A DNA stretch of 64,000 bases, taken from positions 88,106 through 152,105 of the forward strand of contig JAOZHO010000027.1 in the NCBI GenBank assembly GCA_026014875.1, in the 5' to 3' direction. Both the position numbers and the translations under genes were made by a program. Source of the DNA: Candidatus Bathyarchaeota archaeon. Lineage in GTDB: Archaea > Thermoproteota > Bathyarchaeia > TCS64. Shown one piece after another: positions 42,381 through 50,783 of the stretch. Each line of letters starts with the position of its first letter. The first letter of the stretch is position 1. Under the pieces are notes generated by a model. That model saw only the letters and a list, made by a program, of their open reading frames with translations, was not told where the DNA came from and searched no databases.

Positions 42381-44008
42381 CTCTTTATCTTGTCTTCCGA
42401 CAGCACGTACCCCTCGGGAAGCTCGATGTCGCCTTTCTCGATCGATGCGGCTATCTCGCCGTGCAGCTTCTCCGGCTCCGCTTCAGCGAGAGTCCTCCGG
42501 TTATAGACACCGCTCCAGACCAACGCGTCTATCGACTCCGAATCCACGGTGTCAATCAAAGTCTCGGAGGCGACTACCCTCCGTACATCCGTGAGGATCC
42601 TCTCCGCGGTCTCTCCCCCGAGGGCCCTGCGAAGGCTCGCCAGGGGCGCGTCGACGAGCTCGGTAACATCGCCGATGTTTATCCTTCTCAGCCTCGCCCC
42701 GAGCCTCGGGCCGATGCCGGTGACGCTCTCGATCCTTCTCGTAGCGTGCACAACGTCGACGGCCGTCCCGGTCGCTACGTCTCGTCCCGGCTCTGGGGTT
42801 TGATCGATGACTGTGCCTTCCTCTTTCGTGCTCGGTCTAACTGTTCTCCTGCCCCGGCTCAGCCCAGCTTCTCTCAACAGCTGCTCCGCCTCGTTCCCCG
42901 CCTTCCCGGTCAGGTCGGGGACCCTGACCGTCCGCGGTTTTGAGATGGTGACATCTACTGGGGTGCCGGCAGGCACTACCAGGTTGGGTTTAGGGTCCTG
43001 CCTTAGGACTATCCCGGGGCTCTGCCTGCTCACGCTGTACGACATAACCCCCAAGACCAGCCCCGACCCCGCCAGAGTCTTCTCCACCTCCGACTCCGGT
43101 CTGCCGATGAGATCGGGGGTCGCCACCTCCTCGGGCTTCGCTATCACCAGATCGACGGGGGAGCCCTTCTCTATCAAAGCTTCAGGCTCTGGGTTCTGAC
43201 CGATCACCGTGCCTGGTTTCGAGCGACTCTGCTTCTCGGATATCTGCCCTTTCACAAGGCCCACGCTGAGGATGGCGGAAGTAGCGGTGTCGAGGTCGAG
43301 GCCGATCAGGTTGGGCGTCTTCGTCGACGCAACTCTCGAGACGATCAGGTCGACTTTCGTGCCCGCTGGCGCCCTAGCGTACGCCTCAGGGCTCTGACCG
43401 ACAACCAAGCCCGGCCTAGTGAGGGACGTTATCTCCTTCACATCTCCTACCGAGAGGCCCGCCGCTTTGATAAGCTCCTCTGCCAGCTCTTTCTCCACGC
43501 CGATGAGGTTGGGCACCTCCACCCTGTCGTCGGGCTCAGCCGGGATCACGGGGATGGGCCTAAGGTTGAAGGACAGCACGCTGAGGCTCTCGATCGTCGG
43601 CTTCTCGCCGATCCTGGGGAGCTGGAAAGTTATCTCTCCTTCGTCGTCCACTCCCACGTTTGCCTTGAGCTGGACGTCGAGGTTGCTTATGGTGTAACCC
43701 ACCCGTTGGCCCGGTGCCTTCAGTCCCTCCTGCATCTTTTCGATGCTCTTCTGGAAGACATGTATCAATGTGTCTGATTTCAAGCTGGGCCTCTCCAGCT
43801 GAATCTGGTCGAGCCGCTGCTTCAGCTCCTGGTTCTCCCCGAGCAGCTTCGTCACTTCGAATTGGAGCGCCGTGCTTCTTTGTGTGAGCGACTTTATGGA
43901 TTCTCTCGTCCCCGCAATCTCTAACCTGAGAGAAGCTATGCTCTGGTCTCTTACCTTGATGTCTTCTCTAAGTTTTTCTACATCAATATCGACTGTGCGT
44001 CTTGACAT
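42356..44008 (-). CDS. coiled-coil, shared beta-domain, PASTA-like repeats and helix-hairpin-helix protein
   Basis: A 550-residue protein with four parts. Residues 1-75 are coiled coil. Residues about 80-160 (FQKSIEKMQEGLKAPGQRVG, then YTISNLDVQLKANV and SLSVLSFNLRPIPVIP) resemble the beta-domains of the two upstream products. Residues about 165-440 contain four PASTA-like repeats of about 70 residues, each opening 'V/TPdLIG....A...L...GL..G' and closing 'pGtVi.Q.PepG..v..Gt.VdlvvS'. Residues about 445-550 hold a helix-hairpin-helix region (VTGIGPRLGARLRRINIGDV). PASTA domains are usually extracellular peptidoglycan sensors in bacteria, but here there is no signal or membrane segment. Probably a cytoplasmic scaffold. 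Confidence 0.8.
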   Translation of the reverse strand: MSRRTVDIDVEKLREDIKVRDQSIASLRLEIAGTRESIKSLTQRSTALQFEVTKLLGENQELKQRLDQIQLERPSLKSDTLIHVFQKSIEKMQEGLKAPGQRVGYTISNLDVQLKANVGVDDEGEITFQLPRIGEKPTIESLSVLSFNLRPIPVIPAEPDDRVEVPNLIGVEKELAEELIKAAGLSVGDVKEITSLTRPGLVVGQSPEAYARAPAGTKVDLIVSRVASTKTPNLIGLDLDTATSAILSVGLVKGQISEKQSRSKPGTVIGQNPEPEALIEKGSPVDLVIAKPEEVATPDLIGRPESEVEKTLAGSGLVLGVMSYSVSRQSPGIVLRQDPKPNLVVPAGTPVDVTISKPRTVRVPDLTGKAGNEAEQLLREAGLSRGRRTVRPSTKEEGTVIDQTPEPGRDVATGTAVDVVHATRRIESVTGIGPRLGARLRRINIGDVTELVDAPLASLRRALGGETAERILTDVRRVVASETLIDTVDSESIDALVWSGVYNRRTLAEAEPEKLHGEIAASIEKGDIELPEGYVLSEDKIKRWVESARG

Positions 44009-44048
44009 CGCTCATCCTCTCTCTTTAAACAAAATGGATGGAGACATG

Positions 44049-44435
44049 TTAGGTCTCCACTGAGGAGGGGGGAGGAATAGAGACAATCTTCACCTTGATC
44101 TGGCTCGAGCCTTCAACATCGTAGTCATACTTCTTGGCGTAGGATGCGTCGAGGGTCGCCCCGAATATCTGGGGCACAGAGATCTGTGTATCCAAGTCGA
44201 TCTCCTCATGCATAGATAACGAAATCTTGAGATCTAGATCTATCTCGGGCATGTGATACCAGGTGGATCTCAGGTCGTACTGGCTCAGGATTTGGTCGTT
44301 CTCGATGAAGATCTGGGTGTCGGCCGAGTTTCTGTCCAGCTCGCGCTGAGCCTCAGCCACGGATCTCCCCACGTGCACCAGCACATCGCCCAGCGGCTTG
44401 ATCAGGGCTTCTGAGACTATTTTTCCTTCTGGCAT
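44049..44435 (-). CDS. unknown beta-rich protein, paralogue of the upstream gene product
   Basis: The 128-residue protein has an N-terminal helix (IKPLGDVLVHVGRSVAEAQR), a middle strand section (STWYHMPEIDLDLKISLSMH) and the C-terminal motif YAKKYDYDVEGSSQIKVKIV ending in PPP. The 205-residue neighbour has the same order: helix, FYEFTESIIEVRIAITI, then YSSKYSFKAEGSSLLRTTLR and PPPP. These correspondences indicate homology by eye. It lies 40 bp from each flanking gene in the leftward operon. Function unknown; co-assembly with the neighbours is plausible. Confidence 0.7.
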   Translation of the reverse strand: MPEGKIVSEALIKPLGDVLVHVGRSVAEAQRELDRNSADTQIFIENDQILSQYDLRSTWYHMPEIDLDLKISLSMHEEIDLDTQISVPQIFGATLDASYAKKYDYDVEGSSQIKVKIVSIPPPSSVET

Positions 44436-44475
44436 GTCTCCTCACTCCTCAGTTTCTGGTTGTTCAGGTTCCGGC

Positions 44476-45093
44476 TTACGGTGATGGCGCCTTCACCGTT
44501 ATCTTGGGTATCGCTCTTGGGGGCGGGGGGACGGGTCTCAGGGTTGTCCTGAGCAGGCTGCTTCCTTCCGCTTTGAAGCTGTATTTGCTGGAATACTTGG
44601 CGTTGAAGGTCGAAGCGAACGCCACCGTGGTCGTGGTTTTTGCGTTAATCGACGCTTTTCCAAAGAGCAGACTTGACCACCAAGGAGTTCTGTACTTGCC
44701 TTCGATCATGGTCTTGTTTTTCACTTCGAATTTAGTTTGGAAACTCGTCTCGAAGGCTCTTTCGTATCTTATCGTTATTGCGATTCTTACCTCGATGATG
44801 GACTCTGTGAATTCGTAGAACCTGGGCTCCATCCCATACGCGAGGAGCGAGATGGGGTTCGAGTTCCACACCAGGTTGCTGCTAGTCACGTTTCCATCGT
44901 CGTCCACTGTCTCCTCTATGGCCATCACAACGGTGTCCGCATCCAGTTCGGTCTCAGCAAGCGCTTGTGCTACCTGGATCGAGTTCATGTCTAGGGCTAG
45001 TTGTCCGTCTGCTATTGCCAAAGATAGGCTCCGCACCATATCCGCGAAGGGCACGTTCAGTAGTTCCTGTCCAACGCTCATACTAACTGACAT
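44476..45093 (-). CDS. unknown beta-rich protein, first gene of the four-gene operon
   Basis: A 205-residue protein: N-terminal helix (FADMVRSLSLAIADGQLALD), central strands with RFYEFTESIIEVRIAITI, a threonine-rich insert (INAKTTTTVAFASTFNAK), and the C-terminal YSSKYSFKAEGSSLLRTTLR followed by PVPPPPRAIP. The ending is shared with the 128-residue paralogue and, more weakly, with the beta-domain of the PASTA-like protein. There is no signal peptide. A ribosome-binding site (GTGGAG) is placed 8 bases before the ATG and a promoter about 45 bp upstream. Proteins with 'helix, strands, xLRPxP' resemble the trypsin-co-occurring domains described in bacterial conflict systems. Confidence 0.7.
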   Translation of the reverse strand: MSVSMSVGQELLNVPFADMVRSLSLAIADGQLALDMNSIQVAQALAETELDADTVVMAIEETVDDDGNVTSSNLVWNSNPISLLAYGMEPRFYEFTESIIEVRIAITIRYERAFETSFQTKFEVKNKTMIEGKYRTPWWSSLLFGKASINAKTTTTVAFASTFNAKYSSKYSFKAEGSSLLRTTLRPVPPPPRAIPKITVKAPSP

Positions 45094-45135
45094 TCTTTCA
45101 ACTCCACATAATGCGAGAGATCATCTCAGCCTAAG

Positions 45136-45144
45136 ATTATAAAC
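45136..45144 (-). promoter_or_regulatory. TATA-like box of the four-gene operon
   Basis: On the minus strand TTTATAATC is centred about 47 bp before the ATG of the first gene, leaving a leader of roughly 20 nt if transcription begins 25 bp downstream. The spacer beyond it contains GCACGCGCGTCAA, one of the recurrent CG-alternating runs. Confidence 0.45.
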
Positions 45145-45291
45145 ATTTATCTTCAGCGCAATCTTAATGCACGCGCGTCAATTATCTTTTTTTAGTCTAG
45201 CCAAAATATATATGATGACTCCGGATTAATTCAGTCAAGCACGCATATGAGGGAGTGAAGCAATACGAGTGGCGGTAAACACCTGGGTTTC

Positions 45292-45801
45292 TTGAGGCAT
45301 CTGGGTCAGTTCCGCTTCAAATTAATGCTGGACAGGAACGCCTCCAAAATGCTCTCAGAAGCGGGGATTGGCGAGGGCCAGAGCGTCCTTGACTTCGGAT
45401 GCGGGTCAGGAACATACTCCATTCCAGCCGCTGAACTAGTGGGAAAGAATGGTAGGGTTCACTCATTAGACGTGAGCCAAGGAGCCTTAGAGAAATTATC
45501 GAATAAGGCCGAGAAGGAGGGACTGGATAACATAGTCACATTACTCTCGTCAGGGAATGTTGACATCCCAATCGATAATGAAACGCTAAACCATGTGCTC
45601 CTGATCGATGTGCTCCAAGAGATATCCGACAAGGAAACCCTCCTGGAAGAGATCCATCGAATCCTCAAGCCCGATGGTCAGATGACGGTCTATCCCATGC
45701 ATATAGACGCCGAAGAGGTCATCCGGATGGCATCCAAAACGAAGCTAAGACTGAAGGGAAGAAAATTCCAAGATCGAATACTGGTATTCGAGAAATCGTG
45801 A
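45292..45801 (+). CDS. class I SAM-dependent methyltransferase, compact
   Basis: At 169 residues it is barely more than the Rossmann-like core: SVLDFGCGSGTYSIPAAELV (motif I), GRVHSLDVSQGALEKL (acidic loop), NHVLLIDVLQEI (motif IV) and HRILKPDGQMTVYPMH (motif VI). The final segment ends QDRILVFEK. Start codon TTG. No target-recognition domain is attached, so the substrate may be small. It is followed 31 bp later by the CPBP protease gene, probably in one transcript. Confidence 0.82.
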   Translation: MRHLGQFRFKLMLDRNASKMLSEAGIGEGQSVLDFGCGSGTYSIPAAELVGKNGRVHSLDVSQGALEKLSNKAEKEGLDNIVTLLSSGNVDIPIDNETLNHVLLIDVLQEISDKETLLEEIHRILKPDGQMTVYPMHIDAEEVIRMASKTKLRLKGRKFQDRILVFEKS

Positions 45802-45832
45802 AACGATGATCTTTTCGTGGAATCGATGAAAA

Positions 45833-46573
45833 ATGGGCATGAAACTGAGGCTCACGCCGATTCTGAAAATGTTGGCCGTGACAGTCACGGTAATGATATC
45901 AATTTATTGCATAAACGCCGTGCTGCTGGATCTTCCGAACTATGAAACACTGAGGAGGGAGTCTTCCTGGATATTCGCCGACCTCGTTCATGTCCCCCAA
46001 TTCCTGATACCCTTCCTCATAATCCTCTACACCTCAAAAGGAAGACCGGGCCACTATGGATTCAATCTCAGAGAGGACCCGCCCGAGTTCAGTCATAGAC
46101 GGATGCTGCTAATCGGATTATGCTCCGGGCTCTTCATGTCAATAAAATATGTCATCCAGATAGTCAACGGTTCACCAGTGGGTGTTCCCCAACCTGTAAC
46201 CCCGATCAACATCCTTGGCTATATGACATTTCAATGGATAATCGTGGGCCTCTCTGAGGAGACAATGTTCAGGGGATTGATCCAGACATACCTCATGGAG
46301 AACCTTGAAGGGGAAATCAAATTAGCCGGACACGAATTTCACATAGGAACGGTGATCGCAGCCCTCTTTTGGGGAGGCTTTCACATCATCAATGCGCTTA
46401 ACATGCCCCTGAGCTCTGCGGTGTTCACAGTCGTGATCACGACCCCCATCGGTCTGCTGATGGGATATGCGTATCAGAGAACGGGCAGTCTTTTGACCAC
46501 GACATTGGTGCACAATATGCTTTTTGGAGTGCCTCTTACGATCGGGTACATTCTCCATTTCATGGGATTTTAA
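45833..46573 (+). CDS. CPBP-family (Rce1/ABI) intramembrane metalloprotease
   Basis: A 246-residue membrane protein with about seven hydrophobic segments. The CPBP motifs are present: EETMFRGLIQTYL (motif 1, the Glu-Glu-x3-Arg pair), FWGGFHI (motif 2, F-x3-H) and LVHNMLFG (motif 3 His). In eukaryotes such proteases cleave CAAX proteins; in prokaryotes they often give immunity to peptides or act in membrane-protein processing. The catalytic set is intact. Confidence 0.85.
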   Translation: MGMKLRLTPILKMLAVTVTVMISIYCINAVLLDLPNYETLRRESSWIFADLVHVPQFLIPFLIILYTSKGRPGHYGFNLREDPPEFSHRRMLLIGLCSGLFMSIKYVIQIVNGSPVGVPQPVTPINILGYMTFQWIIVGLSEETMFRGLIQTYLMENLEGEIKLAGHEFHIGTVIAALFWGGFHIINALNMPLSSAVFTVVITTPIGLLMGYAYQRTGSLLTTTLVHNMLFGVPLTIGYILHFMGF

Positions 46574-46751
46574 TCTAGGATGAACATTCACGGAAACAGC
46601 GTCATCTTCATCTTGACAAATACCTTTCCCACTTTCCTGAGGAATCCCTTCAGGGGATTCATTCCCGATACTCAGCGCGCGCATATGGGCCCCCAACTGT
46701 CAGATGAACATGATTTATAAATCGAAAAGTCGAACGTCTTTCTGGATAACA

Positions 46752-47327
46752 ATGGCCAGTCTAAAGGGAAGCGAGACCGAAAAGAACTTGCTCAAATCAT
46801 TCGCGGGAGAGAGTCAGGCACGTAACAGGTATACTTTCTTCGCCAGCGTCGCCAGGAAGGAGGGCTATGTTCAGATACAGCGCATCTTCGAGGAGACAGC
46901 GGCAAACGAGAAGGAGCACGCCGAGGTCTTCTTCAAGCATCTCGAAGGGGGAGAAGTAGAGATCACTGCAGCCTACCCCGCCGGAAAGATCGGGACCACC
47001 GAAGAGAACCTCCTCGCGGCCGCCGAGGGGGAGCTCATGGAGTGGGGGACACTCTACCCTGACTTCGCGAAGGTGGCCCGTGAGGAGGGTTTCCTTGACG
47101 TCGAAGAGAGCTTCACGGAGATCGCCGAGGTCGAGGAGGAGCACGAGAAGCGCTACAGAAAGCTCCTTGAGAACGTCAAGAACAGCACCGTCTTCAAGCG
47201 GGACGAGAAAGTTGAATGGCACTGCCTGAACTGCGGATACATCCACCACGGCAAGGAGGCCCCCGAGATCTGCCCCGCCTGTGACCATCCGCAATCCTAC
47301 TACGAACTGCATATGCCCAACTACTAA
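46752..47327 (+). CDS. rbr: rubrerythrin
   Basis: The ATG at MASLKGSETEKNLLKSFAGE (191 residues) is chosen because the 16 preceding codons of the track ORF are not family-like. The diiron four-helix bundle has ESQARNRYTFFASVARKEGY and EETAANEKEHAEVFF in the first half and FTEIAEVEEEHEKRY in the second (ExxH ligands). A C-terminal rubredoxin domain supplies CLNCGYIHHG and CPACDHPQSYY. It reduces hydrogen peroxide in anaerobes. A catalase remnant lies 235 bp downstream, so oxidative-stress genes have come and gone here. Confidence 0.95.
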   Translation: MASLKGSETEKNLLKSFAGESQARNRYTFFASVARKEGYVQIQRIFEETAANEKEHAEVFFKHLEGGEVEITAAYPAGKIGTTEENLLAAAEGELMEWGTLYPDFAKVAREEGFLDVEESFTEIAEVEEEHEKRYRKLLENVKNSTVFKRDEKVEWHCLNCGYIHHGKEAPEICPACDHPQSYYELHMPNY

Positions 47328-47561
47328 CCAGAAATATCCTCTTTTCTTTTTTGCATGAGCCCAAGCGCGACGCATGCGTACGGGGGGTCAAATATTATCC
47401 CCTATCCACACTGGGGGCACGGCAGAGGTATGGGTACACGAGCGCGCTGGCTTGTCCCGAAATTCATCCCCAAAAAACCCCCATTAACCTAACAAGTGAA
47501 CCCATAGAACGCCCAATGCCACACTCCACCACTCCAAGCACACCATCTCAGAGGAAACATC

Positions 47562-47705
47562 GTTGACCATCTTGGTGGGGCGAAAAAGGAATTTCAACTG
47601 CGTCAGACAGCAGTCTTCTACAATGGACATGAGGAATTTGGCGCTAATGTAGCCGAAGGGCTAGGGTTAGATGTCGAAGAAGCGAAGCGACTTGCTCAAG
47701 GGTGA
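47562..47705 (+). pseudogene. catalase C-terminal remnant
   Basis: The only protein-like frame in the 378-bp spacer after rubrerythrin reads VDHLGGAKKEFQLRQTAVFY, then NGHEEFGANVAEGLGLDVEE and AKRLAQG before TGA. This fits the ending of heme catalases, 'vdHL..A...iq.Rq...F.k.dp.yG.rvaegLgl'. No start or catalytic part is present. It directly abuts the end of the trypsin-like gene, whose own C-terminus is missing, so the junction was rearranged. Confidence 0.6.
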
Positions 47706-48746
47706 TTAATTACCGGTATTCCTTTTTTTGTGCGCACGTGCATGTGGAAGGGGGCTTCGGTTCATTATGGTTATGGACTTCCAAGCGGAGTCGCCGCTAT
47801 CGCCGCCCTCAAGCATCGCCGTCGTGAGGATGACATCATCGAACTCCACATAGTTCATACCCCCATAGTTGACCCGGCCGTAAGCCGAGTCGTCGACGAC
47901 CTGACCGGACGTATATTCGGTTGTGCGCCCAATTTTGTGAATGGTCTCACCCACAGTGACGGGCATGATCGTCTTGCTGATTGGCGTCCAGCCGACGTCT
48001 CTTATGTGCTGGGCTTTGCAGAAGAAGCTCGCTTGGTTGCTCCCTGCGAAGCCGAGCCCTATGAATCCCTCGCACTCATCAGCGGCGTAGAGCTGGAGTT
48101 CGTAGTCTGTGGTTGGCTCCGCCACCGCAAAATCGATCTTGGCCTTCTCGGCCAGTGTCAGTTCAAAACGGGTTTTCCTGCTGAGAAGAGCGCTTGCCCC
48201 GTTTAGCAGGCCTGTGATTGCGTTTGAGAGAGCGCATTCACTTCCACCGAGAGGCTGATGCCAGATGTAGGTTCCGACGATATCTTGTGGGACGTTGCCC
48301 TGATCGTATCGCCCGGGCTGGACGATTCGCTTCTCAGGAGAAGACGGCTTGAGGGGGTCCTCTGCGAAGACGTGCGCGTTGCTGCCCAGCATCTCCCTCC
48401 CTCTCCCGTCCTTGAAGAACCATCCCAGGGTTCCCGCTGTTATCGCCCAGTTACCGATGCTTACCCCCGCGACGAGTGGGCGAACTCTCGTCACGTGGGC
48501 CTGAGGGTGGAGGTTCAGGGCTTTCATCTCGCCGATCTCGACGACGTCGGTTGGGACTCCTTCGATCTCTTGGGGTATCAGGTTCTTCAGGTCTAGGAGG
48601 GCGGGATCTACTTTTGTGGAGACGTAGATTCTGATAACCTCTTCCTCGACCTCTCTGCCGGCTTTGATGCGTTTCCGCAGTTTCTTGGAGTAGCCTACGA
48701 CATTCTTCTTGTCCTTGATCTTTTCCCAGATTTCTTCAAAGGGCAT
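47706..48746 (-). CDS. trypsin-like serine protease, apparently shortened at the C-terminus
   Basis: The 346-residue protein matches prokaryotic chymotrypsin-fold proteases of the NAL1-like kind. It opens with a 'vvGy..k' region and GVPTDVVEIGEMKAL, then AGVSIGNWAITAGTLGWFF, catalytic His in SNAHVFAED, catalytic Asp in AKIDFAVAEP and nucleophile Ser in EGGDSGDSAW. In relatives the sequence after GDSG continues with two more strands and a helix that shape the substrate pocket. Here only about 25 unrelated residues (RSPLPHARAHKKRNTGN) follow. The triad is intact but folding or activity may be lost. The nearby beta-domain operon makes it relevant to a protease-linked system. Confidence 0.75.
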   Translation of the reverse strand: MPFEEIWEKIKDKKNVVGYSKKLRKRIKAGREVEEEVIRIYVSTKVDPALLDLKNLIPQEIEGVPTDVVEIGEMKALNLHPQAHVTRVRPLVAGVSIGNWAITAGTLGWFFKDGRGREMLGSNAHVFAEDPLKPSSPEKRIVQPGRYDQGNVPQDIVGTYIWHQPLGGSECALSNAITGLLNGASALLSRKTRFELTLAEKAKIDFAVAEPTTDYELQLYAADECEGFIGLGFAGSNQASFFCKAQHIRDVGWTPISKTIMPVTVGETIHKIGRTTEYTSGQVVDDSAYGRVNYGGMNYVEFDDVILTTAMLEGGDSGDSAWKSITIMNRSPLPHARAHKKRNTGN

Positions 48747-48821
48747 TTCAATTTATTGTATAGTGGGGATCCCAAAATTCTTTGTGGTACACACGCGGGG
48801 AAAATTATGACCCTTCACACA

Positions 48822-48926
48822 CACTAGTAGTGGGGTCGAGTCTTCCCCACTACCTTCAGGAACCGTGACCTGTACTCTTCGGAGCCGCCGATCGCCTCAT
48901 AGATATCATCGTACTCTCGCTTCAGG
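48822..48926 (-). repeat. direct repeat copy overlapping the intact dus 3' end
   Basis: This is the partner of 41791-41895, 105 bp long with about 95% identity by eye. The two copies are in the same orientation and about 7 kb apart. They could mark the ends of an inserted element or be the outcome of a recombination between dus copies. Confidence 0.85.
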
Positions 48927-49651
48927 TCCTCTGTCGTCGGGACTGGTTTGGGCGGATCATTGACGCCCAGCTCGTTTTTTATGTAATCGAATATCGCGGG
49001 GTTCCCCATTGCGGGGCGCCCCATCATCACCCCGCCGACGCCCATCTCCACCAGTGATCGAACCGTCTCCGGGGTCTCGATCCCCCCGTTGGCGATGACG
49101 GGGATTCCCCGTGCAGCCTCGACGCACTCCGGGTAAACCGAGTTATCCTCCTTCTCACCCGAGCTCTGAGCAGCATGCATGGCGTGGACCACGAAGAAGT
49201 CCGGGTCTACTCCGCCCAGGTTGTTGAGGTAGAGCTTCTTGTCCTTCTCGGATTGGTTCAACCCTAGTCGGATCTTGACGGAGACGGGGTGCCCGTGGTC
49301 CCTTATCGTTGACACGAGCCTCGCGGTCTTCGCACCCCTCTTGACCATGGCGGCGCCCTTACCCTGCCTGATGACGTCCTTGCTGGGACAGCTCAGGTTC
49401 AGGTTGAACCCCATGAAACCGTCGAACGGCTTAAAACCTGAAAGGAAACGGTTGAGCCTGCCCTCGTTGCCAGACAAAATCTGGATCTGAACAGGGGATG
49501 CGTCCCTCGGCTCAATCTTCTGAAGCGACACCTTGTTCCTGTTCAGGAAGCTCTCCACGTGGGCCATCTCGGTGAAAGTCAGATCCGCGCCGTGGTTATA
49601 GCACACGGTGCGGAGCACGCTGTCCGAGTAACGTTCCAGCGATGCGAGCAT
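48824..49651 (-). CDS. dus: tRNA-dihydrouridine synthase
   Basis: I start at MLASLERYSDSVLRTVCYNH (275 residues); the 37 codons upstream in the track ORF overlap a region repeated at 50.6 kb and look like leader. Dus motifs: HGADLTFTEMAHVE, GFNLNLSCPSKDVIRQGKGA with the catalytic Cys, VSVKIRLGLNQSE, IPVIANGGIETPET and VGGVMMGRPAMGNPAIFDY. The enzyme is an FMN flavoprotein that reduces uridine to dihydrouridine in tRNA. It is the only intact dus in the window, with fragments on both sides. It is divergent from the ZIP transporter gene. Confidence 0.9.
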   Translation of the reverse strand: MLASLERYSDSVLRTVCYNHGADLTFTEMAHVESFLNRNKVSLQKIEPRDASPVQIQILSGNEGRLNRFLSGFKPFDGFMGFNLNLSCPSKDVIRQGKGAAMVKRGAKTARLVSTIRDHGHPVSVKIRLGLNQSEKDKKLYLNNLGGVDPDFFVVHAMHAAQSSGEKEDNSVYPECVEAARGIPVIANGGIETPETVRSLVEMGVGGVMMGRPAMGNPAIFDYIKNELGVNDPPKPVPTTEDLKREYDDIYEAIGGSEEYRSRFLKVVGKTRPHY

Positions 49652-49794
49652 GAATCTTAGCAAGGCGTGAGATAGAACGATTTGCTGAATAAAAAGATGG
49701 GTTAGAGGACCTCGTCCCAGCCACCCGAGCTCCGCTATAAGCGCGCGAGGAATGTATCCCAATGTTATTCAAGTAATGTGATTACGTTATTAGC

Positions 49795-50547
49795 GTGTTC
49801 GAGGTTTGGCTATATTCACTTCTCAGCGTTGCCGTAGTCAGCGCGCTGTCTTTAGCGGGGATAGTAACCCTGCTTTTTAACAAGGAGCTGAACAAGAACA
49901 TCCTCCTGTACATGGTAAGCCTCTCAGTGGGAGGTTTACTCGGCGGCGCGTTCTTCCACCTCATCCCCGAGGCCACGCAGTCCTCAGGCTTCACTCTTAC
50001 AGTATCCAGTTTCATTCTGGTGGGCATCCTCTCTTCGTTCTTGGTTGAGCAGGTGCTGAAGTGGAGGCACTGCCACGTGCCGACGTCGGAGGATCACCCC
50101 CACAGCTTCGCCTACATGAATCTGATAGGTGACGCGGTTCACAACATGATCGACGGAATAATCATCGGCGGCGCCTACCTAGTCTCCACTCCCATGGGGA
50201 TCATGACGACGTTAGCGGTCTGCCTACACGAGCTGCCGCAGGAGATAGGGGACTTTGGCGTACTCGTCTACGCGGGCTTCACGAGGCGGAAGGCGCTGAA
50301 GTATAACTTCCTCACCGCTCTGACGGCCTTCATCGGCGTCATAATAGCTCTCACCCTAAGCGTCTATGTCGAGGGCTTGACGAAGTATCTGATACCCTTC
50401 GCAGCGGGTAATTTCATTTATATCGCCGGGTCGGACCTGATTCCAGAGCTTCACGCCGAAGGGGAGCTCAGTCATATCATTATTCAATTAGCCGCGATGC
50501 TCTTGGGCGTTATTCTGTTGTACGGCATCGGGCTATTATTCGAGTGA
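49795..50547 (+). CDS. ZIP-family divalent metal transporter
   Basis: The 250-residue protein from a GTG start has about eight hydrophobic helices. The ZIP metal site is clear: GDAVHNMIDGIIIGGAYLV in helix 4 and CLHELPQEIGDFGVLV in helix 5. A histidine-containing loop (WRHCHVPTSEDHPHSF) lies between helices 3 and 4. It most likely brings zinc, iron or manganese into the cytoplasm. It is transcribed away from dus. Confidence 0.92.
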   Translation: MFEVWLYSLLSVAVVSALSLAGIVTLLFNKELNKNILLYMVSLSVGGLLGGAFFHLIPEATQSSGFTLTVSSFILVGILSSFLVEQVLKWRHCHVPTSEDHPHSFAYMNLIGDAVHNMIDGIIIGGAYLVSTPMGIMTTLAVCLHELPQEIGDFGVLVYAGFTRRKALKYNFLTALTAFIGVIIALTLSVYVEGLTKYLIPFAAGNFIYIAGSDLIPELHAEGELSHIIIQLAAMLLGVILLYGIGLLFE

Positions 50548-50594
50548 CGCGCTGCCCTCGCGACCGAGCTGATGAATAGTTAAATCGCGCGTGT

Positions 50595-50749
50595 CGTGGT
50601 TATAGAGCAGGGTGCGGAACACGCTGTCTGAGTGGCGTTTCAGCGATGCGAGCATGAACCTGAGCAAGGCGTGAGATAGAACGATATGTCGAAACGGATG
50701 GGTTAGAGGACCTCGTCTCAGCCGCCTGAGACCCGCTCGCGCGCGACAC
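50595..50749 (-). pseudogene. 5'-end fragment of a dus gene with its upstream region
   Basis: The sequence corresponds to 49591-49749 of the intact dus locus: about 60 bp of coding DNA (MLASLKRHSDSVFRTLLYNH) and about 95 bp upstream, including GGCGTGAGATAGAACGAT and GATGGGTTAGAGGACCTCGTC. It then diverges and no dus body follows. Similarity in the leader as well as the coding part shows a duplicated locus rather than a conserved motif. Confidence 0.8.
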
Positions 50750-50783
50750 AATATAAAACACCAGACACAAACACACACCATAG

